From: Clostridia bacterium
Lineage (GTDB): Bacteria; Bacillota; Clostridia; Christensenellales; Aristaeellaceae
DNA length: 64,000 bases
Direction: 5' to 3'
NCBI GenBank assembly: GCA_017541105.1
Contig: JAFXZS010000016.1
Span: 186,001-250,000 of the forward strand
Shown here: piece by piece, positions 25,838 to 34,398 of the stretch
How the letters are laid out: every line of letters starts with the position of its first letter
Numbering within the stretch: the stretch's first letter is position 1
The notes under the pieces: generated by a model
The model's database searches: none
The model's input: the letters and a program-made list of their open reading frames with translations, nothing else
What the model was told of the DNA's origin: nothing
Made by a program: the position numbers and the translations under genes

Positions 25838-26125
25838 ATGACAGGAAAACAGCGGGCAAAGCTTCGCGCACTGGCCAATCCGATTGAAACCATATTATAT
25901 ATCGGCAAAGAAGGGATCACCGACGCCGTCATCAAGGAATGCTATGATGCTTTGGAGGCCCGTGAACTGATCAAGGGATGCGTTCAGCAAGGCGCTCCGA
26001 TGAGTGCGCGTGAAGCGCTGACGGAACTATGCAGCAGAATGGGAGCGGAACCGGTTCAGCAGATCGGAAGGCGCTTTGTCCTGTACAGGCAGAGCAGCGA
26101 AAATCCGAAGATTACGCTGGAATAA
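25838..26125 (+). CDS. yhbY: YhbY/CRS1-YhbY RNA-binding protein
   Basis: 95 residues from ATG 25838 preceded by ATAAGG; the upstream start at 25772 lacks homology. The CRM domain is visible throughout: LTGKQR-type opening TGKQRAKLRALANPIET, then YIGKEGITDAVIKECYDAL (the G-x-x-G region), RELIKGCV and late VQQIGRRFVLYRQS. It associates with the large ribosomal subunit precursor, consistent with its position after obg, which it follows by 69 bases. Confidence 0.92.
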   Translation: MTGKQRAKLRALANPIETILYIGKEGITDAVIKECYDALEARELIKGCVQQGAPMSAREALTELCSRMGAEPVQQIGRRFVLYRQSSENPKITLE

Positions 26126-26166
26126 GAATCCGCAGCGGGTGCAGAAAGATACGGGGGCAACGGATA

Positions 26167-27573
26167 ATGACACCGCATATTCGGGATTATCAGGGAAAAA
26201 GGATTCACCTGATCGGCATCGGGGGAAGCAGCATGAGCGGCCTGGCCGAAATGCTGATCGATCAGGGCTATCAAGTCACCGGAAGCGACAGGGATGAAGG
26301 TTATCTGATTCATCATGTGACGGATAAGGGCGGGAAGGTTATGATCGGACATCGGGCGGAAAATGTCCGCGGAGCCGATCTGGTCGTTTATTCCGCGGCG
26401 ATTTCCCCTGAAAACCCGGAACGTCGGGAAGCCGAAAGGCTGGGAATTCCTTCGATGGAAAGAGCCACGCTGCTGGGGCAGCTGATGGAAGGATTCCCGA
26501 ATGCGGTCGGTGTTTGCGGCGCGCACGGAAAAACAACCGTGACTTCCATGATCAGCCAGATCCTGCTGGAGAATCATAAGGATCCAAGCATCCATATCGG
26601 CGGGCGCCTTGATGCCATCGGCGGAAGCACCCGAATCGGGCACGGCGGCGTGTTTATCGCGGAAGCATGTGAATATAACAGGTCTTTTCTTCAATTGAAG
26701 ACAACGATGGACGTCGTGCTGAACATTGACGCGGATCATCTTGACTGTTACAGAGACCTGGATGAGATTGAAGGGACATTCGGTCAATTCCTGCAGGGCC
26801 TTCCGGAAAACGGTGTAGCGATCGGCAACGGCGACGATCCGCGGGTCTCCAGGCAGATGAAGCGGCTGAAGTGCCGGTGCGTTTCCTTCGGCTTCGGGAA
26901 AGGGAACGACTGGACGGCGGAAAACCTTCAGGAAGACGAACTGGGGATGTGCAGTTTCCGCCTGATCCATAACGGAGAGGCGATTACAAACGTCCGGATG
27001 GGTATTCCCGGGAAGTTCAACGCACTGAACGGCCTGGCCGCTTTGGCCGCCGCCTGCGAGCTCGGCGTTTCGCCCGCCGCAGCGGTTGAAGTATTAGAGC
27101 GTTTTACCGGTGCGCACAGGAGATTCGAAAGGACGGACGTGATCGACGGGGTGGAGATTTTCCACGATTACGGACATAATCCTACCGAGATGCGCAATGC
27201 TCTTGCCATTGCAAGAAAACGCTGCAAAGGAAGGCTTTGGGCAGTAATGCAGCCGCATACTTTCAGCCGCGTGCGTACCCTGTTTGATCAGTATCTGGAC
27301 TGTACGAAAGAAGCAGACTTTACGCTGGTGACAGATATTTGTGCGGCACGGGAACCCGATCCGGGCGATCTGAACAGCGGGATGCTGGTTGAAGGAATGA
27401 TTCGAAACGGAATTCAGGCAAAATGGACGCCGACTTTCCGGGACACGGAAGAGTGGCTGGAAAGCCATTGGAAGAGCGGAGACCTGGTGATTACGATGGG
27501 CTGCGGGGATATAAATCTGCTGAATGATCAGATTCACCGGCATTATATCAACCGGGATTCTGAAGGGAAGTGA
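26167..27573 (+). CDS. murC: UDP-N-acetylmuramate--L-alanine ligase (MurC)
   Basis: 468 residues from ATG 26167 with GGGGG upstream; the longer frame from 26029 lies within yhbY and is rejected. N-terminal Rossmann motif LIGIGGSSMSGLAEML near 14, ATP loop GVCGAHGKTTVTSM near 116, central EACEYNRSFLQL near 160 and LNIDADHLDCYRDL, and the C-terminal FHDYGHNPTEMRNALAIAR then MQPHTFSRVRTLFDQY. It adds L-Ala to UDP-MurNAc in the cytoplasm, the first step of the peptide stem. Adjacent alr supports a wall-precursor unit. Confidence 0.96.
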   Translation: MTPHIRDYQGKRIHLIGIGGSSMSGLAEMLIDQGYQVTGSDRDEGYLIHHVTDKGGKVMIGHRAENVRGADLVVYSAAISPENPERREAERLGIPSMERATLLGQLMEGFPNAVGVCGAHGKTTVTSMISQILLENHKDPSIHIGGRLDAIGGSTRIGHGGVFIAEACEYNRSFLQLKTTMDVVLNIDADHLDCYRDLDEIEGTFGQFLQGLPENGVAIGNGDDPRVSRQMKRLKCRCVSFGFGKGNDWTAENLQEDELGMCSFRLIHNGEAITNVRMGIPGKFNALNGLAALAAACELGVSPAAAVEVLERFTGAHRRFERTDVIDGVEIFHDYGHNPTEMRNALAIARKRCKGRLWAVMQPHTFSRVRTLFDQYLDCTKEADFTLVTDICAAREPDPGDLNSGMLVEGMIRNGIQAKWTPTFRDTEEWLESHWKSGDLVITMGCGDINLLNDQIHRHYINRDSEGK

Positions 27574-27578
27574 ATAAC

Positions 27579-28709
27579 TTGCATCCGAGAAATCAACGTG
27601 TGATCAACCTCGACCATATTCGGGGCAACATGGCTGAGCTGCGGCGGATTACACCGAAAAGCGCACGGATGATGGCTGTTGTCAAGGCAGACGCATATGG
27701 GCACGGAGCGGAAGAAGTGGCCCGTGCCGTGCTGGCCTCCGGAGCGGATATGCTCGCGGTCGCTTCTGTTGACGAAGGAGCAAAGCTTCGGGGATGCGGG
27801 ATCCGGGCACCGATTCTTGTGCTTGGCGCGGTAACGGAGGGAGACGTTGCGGACGGGGTCCGGCACCGGCTGATCCAGACCGTCTGTACGGAAAAAATGG
27901 TGCAGATGTGTGAAAAAGCCGGCAAAGACAGCGGCCTCATCGCAGAAGTTCACATGAAGATCGATACCGGGATGGGAAGAATCGGCGTTCGAAACAGGGC
28001 GGAGCGGGATGCGGTGCTGAAAGAAGCTGAAAGATCCCCGCATGTCAGGCTGTCCGGAGCGTTTACCCATTTCTCCGATGCGGATGACGGCGAGGAAGGG
28101 ATGCGCTATACAGAGGAACAATACCGTAAATTCCGCTACCTGTGCGATGGCCTTCCCAAAGGACTGACCTGCCATTGCGCGAACTCCGCAGCCATCCACC
28201 GCAGGCCGGATTTTGCCATGGATATGGTAAGGGCTGGGATCAGCCTGTACGGTTATCCTCCGGTTCCGCAGCAATCCAAACTGACTCCATGCATGCGGTG
28301 GACGGCAAAGATCAGCCATGTTAAAGAAGTGACCGAAGGGGAATATATCAGTTACGGGCGAACCTGGAAGGCTGCCGGCAAAACGCGGATCGCCACGATT
28401 ACATGCGGATACGCTGACGGATATCACCGAAGTGCCGGCGGAAAAGCCTCGGTGCTGATCCATGGAAAACGCGCTCCCGTTCTGGGGAGAATCTGCATGG
28501 ATCAGATGATGGCGGATGTGACCGGTATTCCGGAAGCGGCTCCTGAAGATGAAGTCGTACTGATGGGACAGGATGGGGATGAAAGTATCAGTGCGGAAGA
28601 TCTTGCCGCGTGGAGCGGAACAATCAGTTATGAGATTCTTCTCAGTGTAGGAAGCAGAGTGGAACGAAAATTCGAGGATCATACCGGAAAACAGGGGGTT
28701 GAAGCATGA
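27579..28709 (+). CDS. alr: Alanine racemase
   Basis: 376 residues if TTG 27579 is used; a GTG at 27570 is in frame but lies directly on the GGGAAG ribosome site, so the TTG is preferred. PLP lysine in MMAVVKADAYGHGAEEVARA near 36, DTGMGRIGVR near 130, FSYGRTW-type loop ISYGRTWKAAGKTRIATI near 253 with TCGYADGYHR, and ICMDQMMADVT near 305. It interconverts L- and D-Ala for peptidoglycan. It begins six bases after murC and overlaps the next gene (ATGA). Confidence 0.95.
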   Translation: MHPRNQRVINLDHIRGNMAELRRITPKSARMMAVVKADAYGHGAEEVARAVLASGADMLAVASVDEGAKLRGCGIRAPILVLGAVTEGDVADGVRHRLIQTVCTEKMVQMCEKAGKDSGLIAEVHMKIDTGMGRIGVRNRAERDAVLKEAERSPHVRLSGAFTHFSDADDGEEGMRYTEEQYRKFRYLCDGLPKGLTCHCANSAAIHRRPDFAMDMVRAGISLYGYPPVPQQSKLTPCMRWTAKISHVKEVTEGEYISYGRTWKAAGKTRIATITCGYADGYHRSAGGKASVLIHGKRAPVLGRICMDQMMADVTGIPEAAPEDEVVLMGQDGDESISAEDLAAWSGTISYEILLSVGSRVERKFEDHTGKQGVEA

Positions 28710-29512
28710 AGCAGGACAAAACAGCTACCGTGACAGTCAGAAAACCTTTTTTAAAGGGAAAACCCACGGACGAGAATACATTCCGGAATATCCTGAGATT
28801 CTTCGGCCTTATGCTTCTGCTGGTTTTCATGACATTCATCGTGTGCACGATGACGGGATTTTCATCCGCCGTACTGCGGATCGCTGTAAACCTGGCAATT
28901 GAAACGCTGATCCTGTTTATTCTTTTTAACCGGGGAACCGTTCATGGAACGGAAGCCGTATCCCGGGGAGAGATCCTCTATCAGCACCAGGTCAGAGGAC
29001 AGGAAGTCACGGAAAATGAGAGGAAGCTGCCTTATCATCCGGCAAAAGGTTTTCTGAACGGGATTCTGGGGACACTGCTCATGCTGATTCCCGCTATTGT
29101 TTTGGCGTTTACAGCCCAGAGGCAGATGACCGGCGCAGGTGTGCTTCCGGGATGGATGGAATCCTATCTGCGGAGGGATGACATCGGAAACGCTCTGGTC
29201 AGCTATACAAATCCCGGCGGTATTTCCGTTACGGAGATTCTGCGGATCATTGTACGGATTTGTATCATGCCCTTTATAAGTATGATCGGAGGAGAAAACA
29301 AGGAAGCGCTTCTGATTGCCGAAAAGCTGAGCCCGGTCCTTTTGCTGCTGCCTGCTTGTGCTTACGGAATCGGATATCTCCAGGGACCGAAAGCACGTGC
29401 CAGGATCCATACGGAGATAGCGGAAAACACGAAGAAGCGTATCCGCAGGGAAAAAAAGGCGAGAAAAACAAGGCAGAGAACCCGTCCGCACGGTCCTCAG
29501 CAGCTGAACTGA
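28706..29512 (+). CDS. Polytopic membrane protein of unknown function
   Basis: 268 residues starting at ATG 28706 inside the alr stop (ATGA overlap). Four or five membrane segments: GLMLLLVFMTFIVCTMTGF near 38, LNLAIETLILFILF-type segment near 58, GILGTLLMLIPAIVLAFTA near 115, ILRIIVRICIMPFISMIGG near 180 and LSPVLLLLPACAYGIGYL near 205. The C-terminus is highly basic (KKRIRREKKARKTRQRTRP) and cytoplasmic by the positive-inside rule. No family recognised. Coupling to alr suggests an envelope role, but this is inference only. Confidence 0.72.
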   Translation: MKQDKTATVTVRKPFLKGKPTDENTFRNILRFFGLMLLLVFMTFIVCTMTGFSSAVLRIAVNLAIETLILFILFNRGTVHGTEAVSRGEILYQHQVRGQEVTENERKLPYHPAKGFLNGILGTLLMLIPAIVLAFTAQRQMTGAGVLPGWMESYLRRDDIGNALVSYTNPGGISVTEILRIIVRICIMPFISMIGGENKEALLIAEKLSPVLLLLPACAYGIGYLQGPKARARIHTEIAENTKKRIRREKKARKTRQRTRPHGPQQLN

Positions 29513-29528
29513 CAAAGGATGTAACGGC

Positions 29529-30098
29529 ATGCGTATCATAGCAGGAACCGCGCGCGGACGCAGAATTGAAACGCCGGCGGGGCAGCAGACCCGCCCGACG
29601 CTTGACAGAGTCCGGGAAAACCTGTTTAATATTCTTCAGACGAAGACTGCCTCCTCCCGGGTACTGGATCTTTTTGCCGGAAGCGGCGCTTTCAGCATGG
29701 AAGCCCTGAGCCGCGGCGCTGAATCAGCGGTTCTGTGCGACTGTGACCGGGAGGCGTCGCGTATTGAAAGGAAAAACGCGGAAGCACTCGGCTTTTCCGA
29801 CAGAATTGAGCAGCTGCATTGTGACTGGCGGACAGCTGTCCAAAGGCTTCAGCACGAGGGAAGGAACTTCGATATTGTTTTTCTGGATCCGCCGTACAGA
29901 ATGACAGACCTGCAAGAAGTTTTTGCCTGCCTGGAGCCGCTGATTGCGGAGGATGGGCTCGTCATAGCGGAACATGACGTGAAAAAGGAAATCCTGATAT
30001 GCGGCGGATATGAGAAGACCGATGAACGCAAATGGGGCGGATGCGGCATGTCGTTTTTCCGGAAGATACAGCGGTATGATGAAGGGAATGATGCCTGA
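29529..30098 (+). CDS. rsmD: 16S rRNA (guanine(966)-N2)-methyltransferase RsmD
   Basis: 189 residues. The opening MRIIAGTARGRRIETPAG and RPTLDRVRENLFNIL are typical RsmD; SAM motif I is VLDLFAGSGAFSMEALSRGA near 44 and the N6/N2-amino methylase motif is FLDPPYR near 119. It methylates G966 in the 30S subunit. The rsmD-coaD order is widespread in bacteria, and here its stop shares one base with the coaD start (TGATG). Confidence 0.95.
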   Translation: MRIIAGTARGRRIETPAGQQTRPTLDRVRENLFNILQTKTASSRVLDLFAGSGAFSMEALSRGAESAVLCDCDREASRIERKNAEALGFSDRIEQLHCDWRTAVQRLQHEGRNFDIVFLDPPYRMTDLQEVFACLEPLIAEDGLVIAEHDVKKEILICGGYEKTDERKWGGCGMSFFRKIQRYDEGNDA

Positions 30099-30589
30099 TG
30101 AAAAGCTGTGTTTTTCCCGGTTCGTTTGACCCGATGACCCTGGGACATCTGAACCTGATTGAAAGGCTCAGCGGAATGTTTGACCATGTAACGGTGACGG
30201 TAATGGTAAACATTCATAAGCAAGGCTGCATTCCGCATGAAGAACGGGTGCGGATGCTGAGGAAAGCCTGTGCGGGAATTCCGAATGTAAGTGTGGAACT
30301 GTGGCATGGATTGCTGTCTGCCTACATGAAAGATCACGGCGAAACACTGCTGATCCGCGGGGTGCGGGATCAAAGCGAGTTTGAGAAGGAAAGGACCGCA
30401 GCAGCAATCAACCGCCGGCTTTATCCCCAAATGGAAACAATGCTGCTTCCCGCTGAAGACGTGCTGACAGAAGTGTCATCCTCCGCGGTACGGGAGATTG
30501 CAGCATTTGGAGGAAACTATCTGCAATTTGTTCCCGATGCCATTTCAGAAGATATCCGAAAATGGCTGGATGACCCGGAAAAGAACTGA
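30098..30589 (+). CDS. coaD: Phosphopantetheine adenylyltransferase (CoaD)
   Basis: 163 residues, full length. Nucleotidyltransferase signature GSFDPMTLGHLNLIERL at residues 8-24 with the TxGH motif as TLGH, then LLIRGVRDQSEFEKE near 84 and VSSSAVREIAAFGGN near 126. It transfers AMP from ATP to 4'-phosphopantetheine in coenzyme A synthesis; cytoplasmic. Translationally coupled to rsmD. Confidence 0.96.
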   Translation: MKSCVFPGSFDPMTLGHLNLIERLSGMFDHVTVTVMVNIHKQGCIPHEERVRMLRKACAGIPNVSVELWHGLLSAYMKDHGETLLIRGVRDQSEFEKERTAAAINRRLYPQMETMLLPAEDVLTEVSSSAVREIAAFGGNYLQFVPDAISEDIRKWLDDPEKN

Positions 30590-30607
30590 TACGGAGGAGG
30601 CAATACG

Positions 30608-31246
30608 ATGGCCAGAGAGATTAACAGTGCAGAATTATGTATGAAAGCTGTTCAGGTTTTGCAGGATGAGCTGAAAAACGCGCGCAAAAGCCTGATGAAC
30701 AGCGAAACATGCGTTGTAAACCGCAGTGTCATGTCTGCACAGTTGGAATACCTTTGGGAAAATCTTCCGGAAGCTGTCGAAATCGCTGCGAAAATCGTTG
30801 CGGAGGAAAAACAGATCCGCCTGGAGACAGAACAAAAGCGGTCGGAAATTCTGGAACAGGCCAACAAGCAGGCACAGAATCTGATTAATGAAACAACAAA
30901 CAGAACGCAGAAAATGGCCGAGCAGGCAAAACAGGACGCAGCAACAATGCTTGACAGGGCCAGCCAGGACGCTTCGGCCTGTATGGAAGCCGCGAAAGCA
31001 GAATCTCAACGGATTCTGGAGGAAGCCGAAAGAAAAGCCCAGGCATTGGTTGAACAGGAAAACATCGTACGCCGCGCGCGCGTGGAAAGTGATGAACTGC
31101 GGGAGAGTGCGCAGCAGGATGCTGCAAACCTGCACAAGAACACCCTGGACTATATTGATTCTCTTCTTGCGGAAACCGACCGGAAAATGAGCGAACTGAT
31201 CAACAACATCCGTCTTGAACGGAATGAGATCCGAAATCACAGATGA
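30608..31246 (+). CDS. Soluble coiled-coil protein (DivIVA/ATP-synthase-b-like repeats), unknown role
   Basis: 212 residues, ATG 30608 after GGAGG. Almost wholly alpha-helical and heptad-rich from about residue 60 onward (KQIRLETEQKRSEILEQANK, RTQKMAEQAKQDAATMLDRA, QDASACMEAAKAESQRILEE, AERKAQALVEQE). No membrane segment. Proteins with this Ala/Glu/Gln-rich pattern are often labelled ATPase or DivIVA-like after coaD in Clostridia, but no nucleotide-binding motif is present. The N-terminus (SAELCMKAVQVLQDELK) could be a separate helical domain. Last gene of the 22864-31246 operon, followed by a terminator. Confidence 0.75.
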   Translation: MAREINSAELCMKAVQVLQDELKNARKSLMNSETCVVNRSVMSAQLEYLWENLPEAVEIAAKIVAEEKQIRLETEQKRSEILEQANKQAQNLINETTNRTQKMAEQAKQDAATMLDRASQDASACMEAAKAESQRILEEAERKAQALVEQENIVRRARVESDELRESAQQDAANLHKNTLDYIDSLLAETDRKMSELINNIRLERNEIRNHR

Positions 31247-31280
31247 TTCGGCCTTTTTGGATATTTTGTACAAACGGAAC

Positions 31281-31317
31281 AGGAAATGCTTGTTAAAACG
31301 GGCACTTCCTTTTTTTA
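31281..31317 (+). terminator. Terminator of the obg-murC-coaD operon
   Basis: AGGAA-A-TGC (31281-31289) pairs with GCA-C-TTCCT (to 31310) with one A/C mismatch, followed by a run of seven T residues. It ends transcription 35 bases after the coiled-coil gene and lies just before the -10 of the next gene. Confidence 0.75.
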
Positions 31318-31328
31318 TTCCGCCTCTG

Positions 31329-31334
31329 TATAAT
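31329..31334 (+). promoter_or_regulatory. -10 element for the sugar-ABC ATPase gene
   Basis: TATAAT at 31329-31334, about 46 bases before the ATG and with AAGGAGG in between. The bases at the -35 distance overlap the T tract of the preceding terminator and match consensus poorly, so an activator or another -35 spacing may be needed. Confidence 0.4.
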
Positions 31335-31379
31335 AATTGCAGCAGGAATGTATATTCCAAAGATTAAGGAGGTTATGTC

Positions 31380-32501
31380 ATGGCAAGTGTATCTCTTCAG
31401 CACATCTACAAAGTGTATACCGGTAATGTGACCGCTGTCAGCGACTTCACGCTGGACATCGAAGACAAAGAGTTTATCGTTCTGGTCGGCCCTTCCGGAT
31501 GCGGAAAATCCACCACCCTGCGCATGGTCGCCGGCCTGGAAGAAATTTCCGACGGCGAGCTGTATATCGGCGATAAGCTGGTGAACGACGTTGCTCCCAA
31601 GGATCGCGATATCGCCATGGTGTTCCAGAACTATGCTCTGTATCCGCATATGACGGTTTACGATAATATGGCTTTCGGCCTGAAGCTGCGGAAGACTCCC
31701 AAGGATGAGATCAAGCGCCGCGTGGAAGAAGCCGCGAAGATCCTTGATATCGCTCACCTGCTGAACCGGAAACCGAAGGCTTTGTCCGGCGGCCAGCGGC
31801 AGCGTGTCGCTCTGGGGCGCGCAATCGTCCGTGAGCCCAAAGTATTCCTTTTCGACGAACCGCTGTCCAACCTGGACGCCAAGCTGCGTGTCGCGATGCG
31901 TACCGAAATCACCAAGCTTCATCAGCGGCTGCAGACAACATTCATCTATGTTACCCATGACCAGACCGAAGCTATGACAATGGCCAGCCGCATCGTCGTT
32001 ATGAAGGACGGTGTTGTGCAGCAGGTGGATACGCCCCAGAATCTGTACGACTATCCCGCCAACGAGTTTGTGGCCGGGTTCATCGGCAGCCCCCAGATGA
32101 ACTTCTTCAATGTAAAGCTCGGCCGTGAAGGTCAGGATGTTGTCGCTACCTTCGGCGAGAATAAAATCATCATTCCCGAAAAGAAGATCTCCAAGTTTAC
32201 GGATGAAAGCTTCATCGGCAAGGAAGTTGTCATGGGCATCCGTCCTGAAAACATTTCCGATGACGAAGCAAAGCTGGCCGAGTTTTCCACCGCGACAATC
32301 GATGTCGATGTAGAAGTTACCGAACTGATGGGCTCTGAAACGTATCTCTATCTCAGCACCACCGGCAAGGACGGAAATATCATCGCGCGCGTGGATCCGA
32401 GGACTTCCAGCAGGGCCGGTGACAAGATCAAGATCGCATTTGACACCAATCACCTGCATTTCTTTGACAAGGAAACGGAGAAGACGATTCTCAACAAATA
32501 A
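31380..32501 (+). CDS. ugpC: Sugar ABC transporter ATP-binding protein (UgpC/MsmX type)
   Basis: 373 residues: an ABC ATPase domain followed by a TOBE domain. Walker [17 protein letters not shown] near 37, Q-loop [20 protein letters not shown] near 80, signature [16 protein letters not shown] near 134, Walker [16 protein letters not shown] and the H-loop [10 protein letters not shown]. The C-terminal part has TOBE motifs MGIRPENI and [13 protein letters not shown]. It is a stand-alone gene between a terminator on each side, as for MsmX-like ATPases that serve several carbohydrate importers. It seems poorly matched to the SBP/permease pair at 35694-37347, which belongs to another transporter family. 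Codon use is strongly biased, suggesting high expression. Confidence 0.93.
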   Translation: MASVSLQHIYKVYTGNVTAVSDFTLDIEDKEFIVLVGPSGCGKSTTLRMVAGLEEISDGELYIGDKLVNDVAPKDRDIAMVFQNYALYPHMTVYDNMAFGLKLRKTPKDEIKRRVEEAAKILDIAHLLNRKPKALSGGQRQRVALGRAIVREPKVFLFDEPLSNLDAKLRVAMRTEITKLHQRLQTTFIYVTHDQTEAMTMASRIVVMKDGVVQQVDTPQNLYDYPANEFVAGFIGSPQMNFFNVKLGREGQDVVATFGENKIIIPEKKISKFTDESFIGKEVVMGIRPENISDDEAKLAEFSTATIDVDVEVTELMGSETYLYLSTTGKDGNIIARVDPRTSSRAGDKIKIAFDTNHLHFFDKETEKTILNK

Positions 32502-32520
32502 TTCCTGTATGATGACTGCG

Positions 32521-32544
32521 CCCCCGGCATTTGCCGGGGGTTTT
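32521..32544 (+). terminator. Terminator after ugpC
   Basis: CCCCCGGCA / TGCCGGGGG perfect stem with a two-base loop and TTTT after it, starting 20 bases after the ugpC stop. On the other strand no T run follows, so it is not bidirectional. Confidence 0.9.
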
Positions 32545-32553
32545 CTAACATAT

Positions 32554-33252
32554 TTACGGAGCCGGATGGCTGTTCAGCTGTGAACGGCATATTTTTTTGT
32601 TCGGAATCAGATTGATTCCTTCCTCTGTCCGGACATCCTGATGATATCCGTCGGAAAACCCGGAAAGCACAATACGGTTATAGCTGCCGCCGGAAACCTG
32701 GAGGAACAAGATTTCATCCTCCGAGACAGAATAGACCACCGCGCTGTGCTGATAGGTTTTTTTACCGATATTGAAACTTGTACGCACAATATCTCCGACC
32801 TGCAGGCCGCCGGGGACCTGATCCAGCATATAGTAATAATTCCAGTTTTTTTGCGGATTATATTCTCCGGACAGCAGATATCCAACGAACTGAGCAAATC
32901 CGAAACACTCTCCGTATCCGCCGGAATTCGGAGCCGCGGCAAACACCTGGTTGCTGAACCATCGGCAGCCAAACCTGTAGTTGAGAAACCCCTTTTTTTT
33001 CAGCTTGTTGGCTGAAGTATCCGTCCATCCCGGAGCATTCTCAGCACCGTGAAAAGTCTGCTGAACATGAGGAACTGTTGTCCAGTACCATCCGTCGTAT
33101 AATTCATACTCTTCAATGATCGCATCCAGGTTTTCCGTTGTGAAGATCCCCTGAAAGCGATCGTCGGAGAAAAGAAAGTCCGCCGATGCTTCAGAAACGG
33201 AAAAAAGAATGCACAGACAAAGAAGGATGCATTGACGCAGGATTTTGCGCAT
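32554..33252 (-). CDS. Secreted papain-fold-like cysteine peptidase (NlpC/P60- or CHAP-like)
   Basis: 232 residues with a signal peptide (ILLCLCILFSVSEASADF). The mature domain has GECFGFAQFVGYLLSG near residue 117, a probable Cys nucleophile at the start of a helix, LQVGDIVRTSFN near 152 and HSAVVYSVSEDEILFLQVSGG near 168, with His in the expected strand: the usual order of NlpC/P60 and CHAP amidases that cleave wall peptides. The exact family is uncertain, because the typical NlpC D-C-S motif is not exact. Expressed from its own promoter divergently from the PucR-type regulator, which could control both. Confidence 0.62.
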   Translation of the reverse strand: MRKILRQCILLCLCILFSVSEASADFLFSDDRFQGIFTTENLDAIIEEYELYDGWYWTTVPHVQQTFHGAENAPGWTDTSANKLKKKGFLNYRFGCRWFSNQVFAAAPNSGGYGECFGFAQFVGYLLSGEYNPQKNWNYYYMLDQVPGGLQVGDIVRTSFNIGKKTYQHSAVVYSVSEDEILFLQVSGGSYNRIVLSGFSDGYHQDVRTEEGINLIPNKKICRSQLNSHPAP

Positions 33253-33289
33253 GGCCCATCACTTTCCTTTCGGGGGACCTTACAAACAG

Positions 33290-33318
33290 ATTATACCGGA
33301 ATCCGAGGCATGAAACAA
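33290..33318 (-). promoter_or_regulatory. Promoter for the secreted cysteine-peptidase-like gene
   Basis: Minus-strand TTGTTT (33318-33313), 17 bases, TATAAT (33295-33290). Divergent from the promoter at 33355-33383, with the two -35 elements about 36 bases apart. Confidence 0.65.
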
Positions 33319-33354
33319 TGAAAAATCAGAAAAAGAAAACACAGGAATGGTGAC

Positions 33355-33383
33355 TTGACGTAGAGGAAAGAGTCGACTATCAT
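33355..33383 (+). promoter_or_regulatory. Promoter for the PucR-S41-ABC operon
   Basis: TTGACG (33355-33360), 17 bases, TATCAT (33378-33383); five of six consensus bases in both hexamers. Initiation near 33390 is about 22 bases before the regulator's ATG, with AAAGGGGG as ribosome site. Confidence 0.75.
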
Positions 33384-33411
33384 AAGCAGAGTGGAAAGGG
33401 GGAAATGAATC

Positions 33412-34380
33412 ATGTCTGAGGATCGGATTCAGATTCAGTTCATTCCGTCCTCACAGGTTCCGGCTGATGTTCAGCGACAGGCAGAACATGCTTCCGGAAA
33501 CGTCATCCGGCATGATGAAAGGATCTACCTGAAAAGGGGAGAGCAGTTCCTCGCATTTGAGGATTCTCCTCTGGGCGAAGAGATGATTCGGTGGCTGAAC
33601 GGTGATCTGTTGAATTCCGACCGGATCCAAACGAAAGAACAGGCCTGGCAGAAGCTTCTGTACGGTACAGATGATGCCGCTGTCAGGTTCCTGAAAACGG
33701 AAGGATTCCGTCAGCTTTCAGATCGATGCGTGACAGTGTTTGTTCCGTGCCAGAATTATGCTGACAGGTCCGGTCTGCGCTTGTTCGCAGAGATTGCACC
33801 AATCGATCCATCAGACCAGATTGTCTTTCTGGCAGACGGCGGAGTAGCGCTGATTATGGAACGGCGGGTGCACACGGAAGAAGAAATCGCTGAGTTTGTT
33901 TCCGCGATGATCGAAACGATGGAAAGTGAGGCCGGGCAGCAATGGAACGCAGGGATCGGCGGTTTTTTTCCTGAGCTTGCAGAAATGTACCGAAGTTTCC
34001 GTGAAGCAAAAAAAGCGCTTGAAACAGGGCTTCGTTTCAGAAGATCGGATCATGTTTTCGAATTCAGGAAAATGGCGCTGGAACGAATGATGGAAACCAT
34101 ACCGAATGATACTGTTTCAACGCTGAAACGGGAGTTTATGAATCCAAGGGTTCGGAAACTGATGACAGATGATATGAAGGAAACAATCGAAACGTTTTTC
34201 GATCAGGACCTGAACCTGTCACTGGCCTCCAGGCAACTGTTCATTCACAGGAACACGCTGATCTACAGGCTGGAAAAGATAAAGAAGGAAACCGGACTGG
34301 ATCTGCGAAGGTTTCACGATGCAGTTGTCTTTCGGGTCCTTATGAACCTGCCGGACGAGAAAACAGGCGAATTACAATAA
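33412..34380 (+). CDS. PucR/CdaR-type transcriptional regulator
   Basis: 322 residues. The C-terminus carries the characteristic PucR helix-turn-helix: LNLSLASRQLFIHRNTLIYR near 265 then LEKIKKETGLDLRRFHDAVV. The middle (residues ~95-230, with GGFFPELAEMYRSFREAKKAL) resembles the GGDEF-like/CdaR central domain. The N-terminal sensor (residues 1-95) is not recognised. PucR-family proteins are activators responding to purine or sugar-acid intermediates; here it is likely to control the neighbouring S41 peptidase, ABC genes or the divergent secreted protein. Target and ligand unknown. The next gene begins 18 bases downstream. Confidence 0.85.
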   Translation: MSEDRIQIQFIPSSQVPADVQRQAEHASGNVIRHDERIYLKRGEQFLAFEDSPLGEEMIRWLNGDLLNSDRIQTKEQAWQKLLYGTDDAAVRFLKTEGFRQLSDRCVTVFVPCQNYADRSGLRLFAEIAPIDPSDQIVFLADGGVALIMERRVHTEEEIAEFVSAMIETMESEAGQQWNAGIGGFFPELAEMYRSFREAKKALETGLRFRRSDHVFEFRKMALERMMETIPNDTVSTLKREFMNPRVRKLMTDDMKETIETFFDQDLNLSLASRQLFIHRNTLIYRLEKIKKETGLDLRRFHDAVVFRVLMNLPDEKTGELQ

Positions 34381-34398
34381 AAGGAAAGAGATGTGTTT

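Noticed and set aside
27543..28682. 379-codon open frame on the minus strand
   Set aside because: Antisense to alanine racemase, with no ribosome site and no domain.
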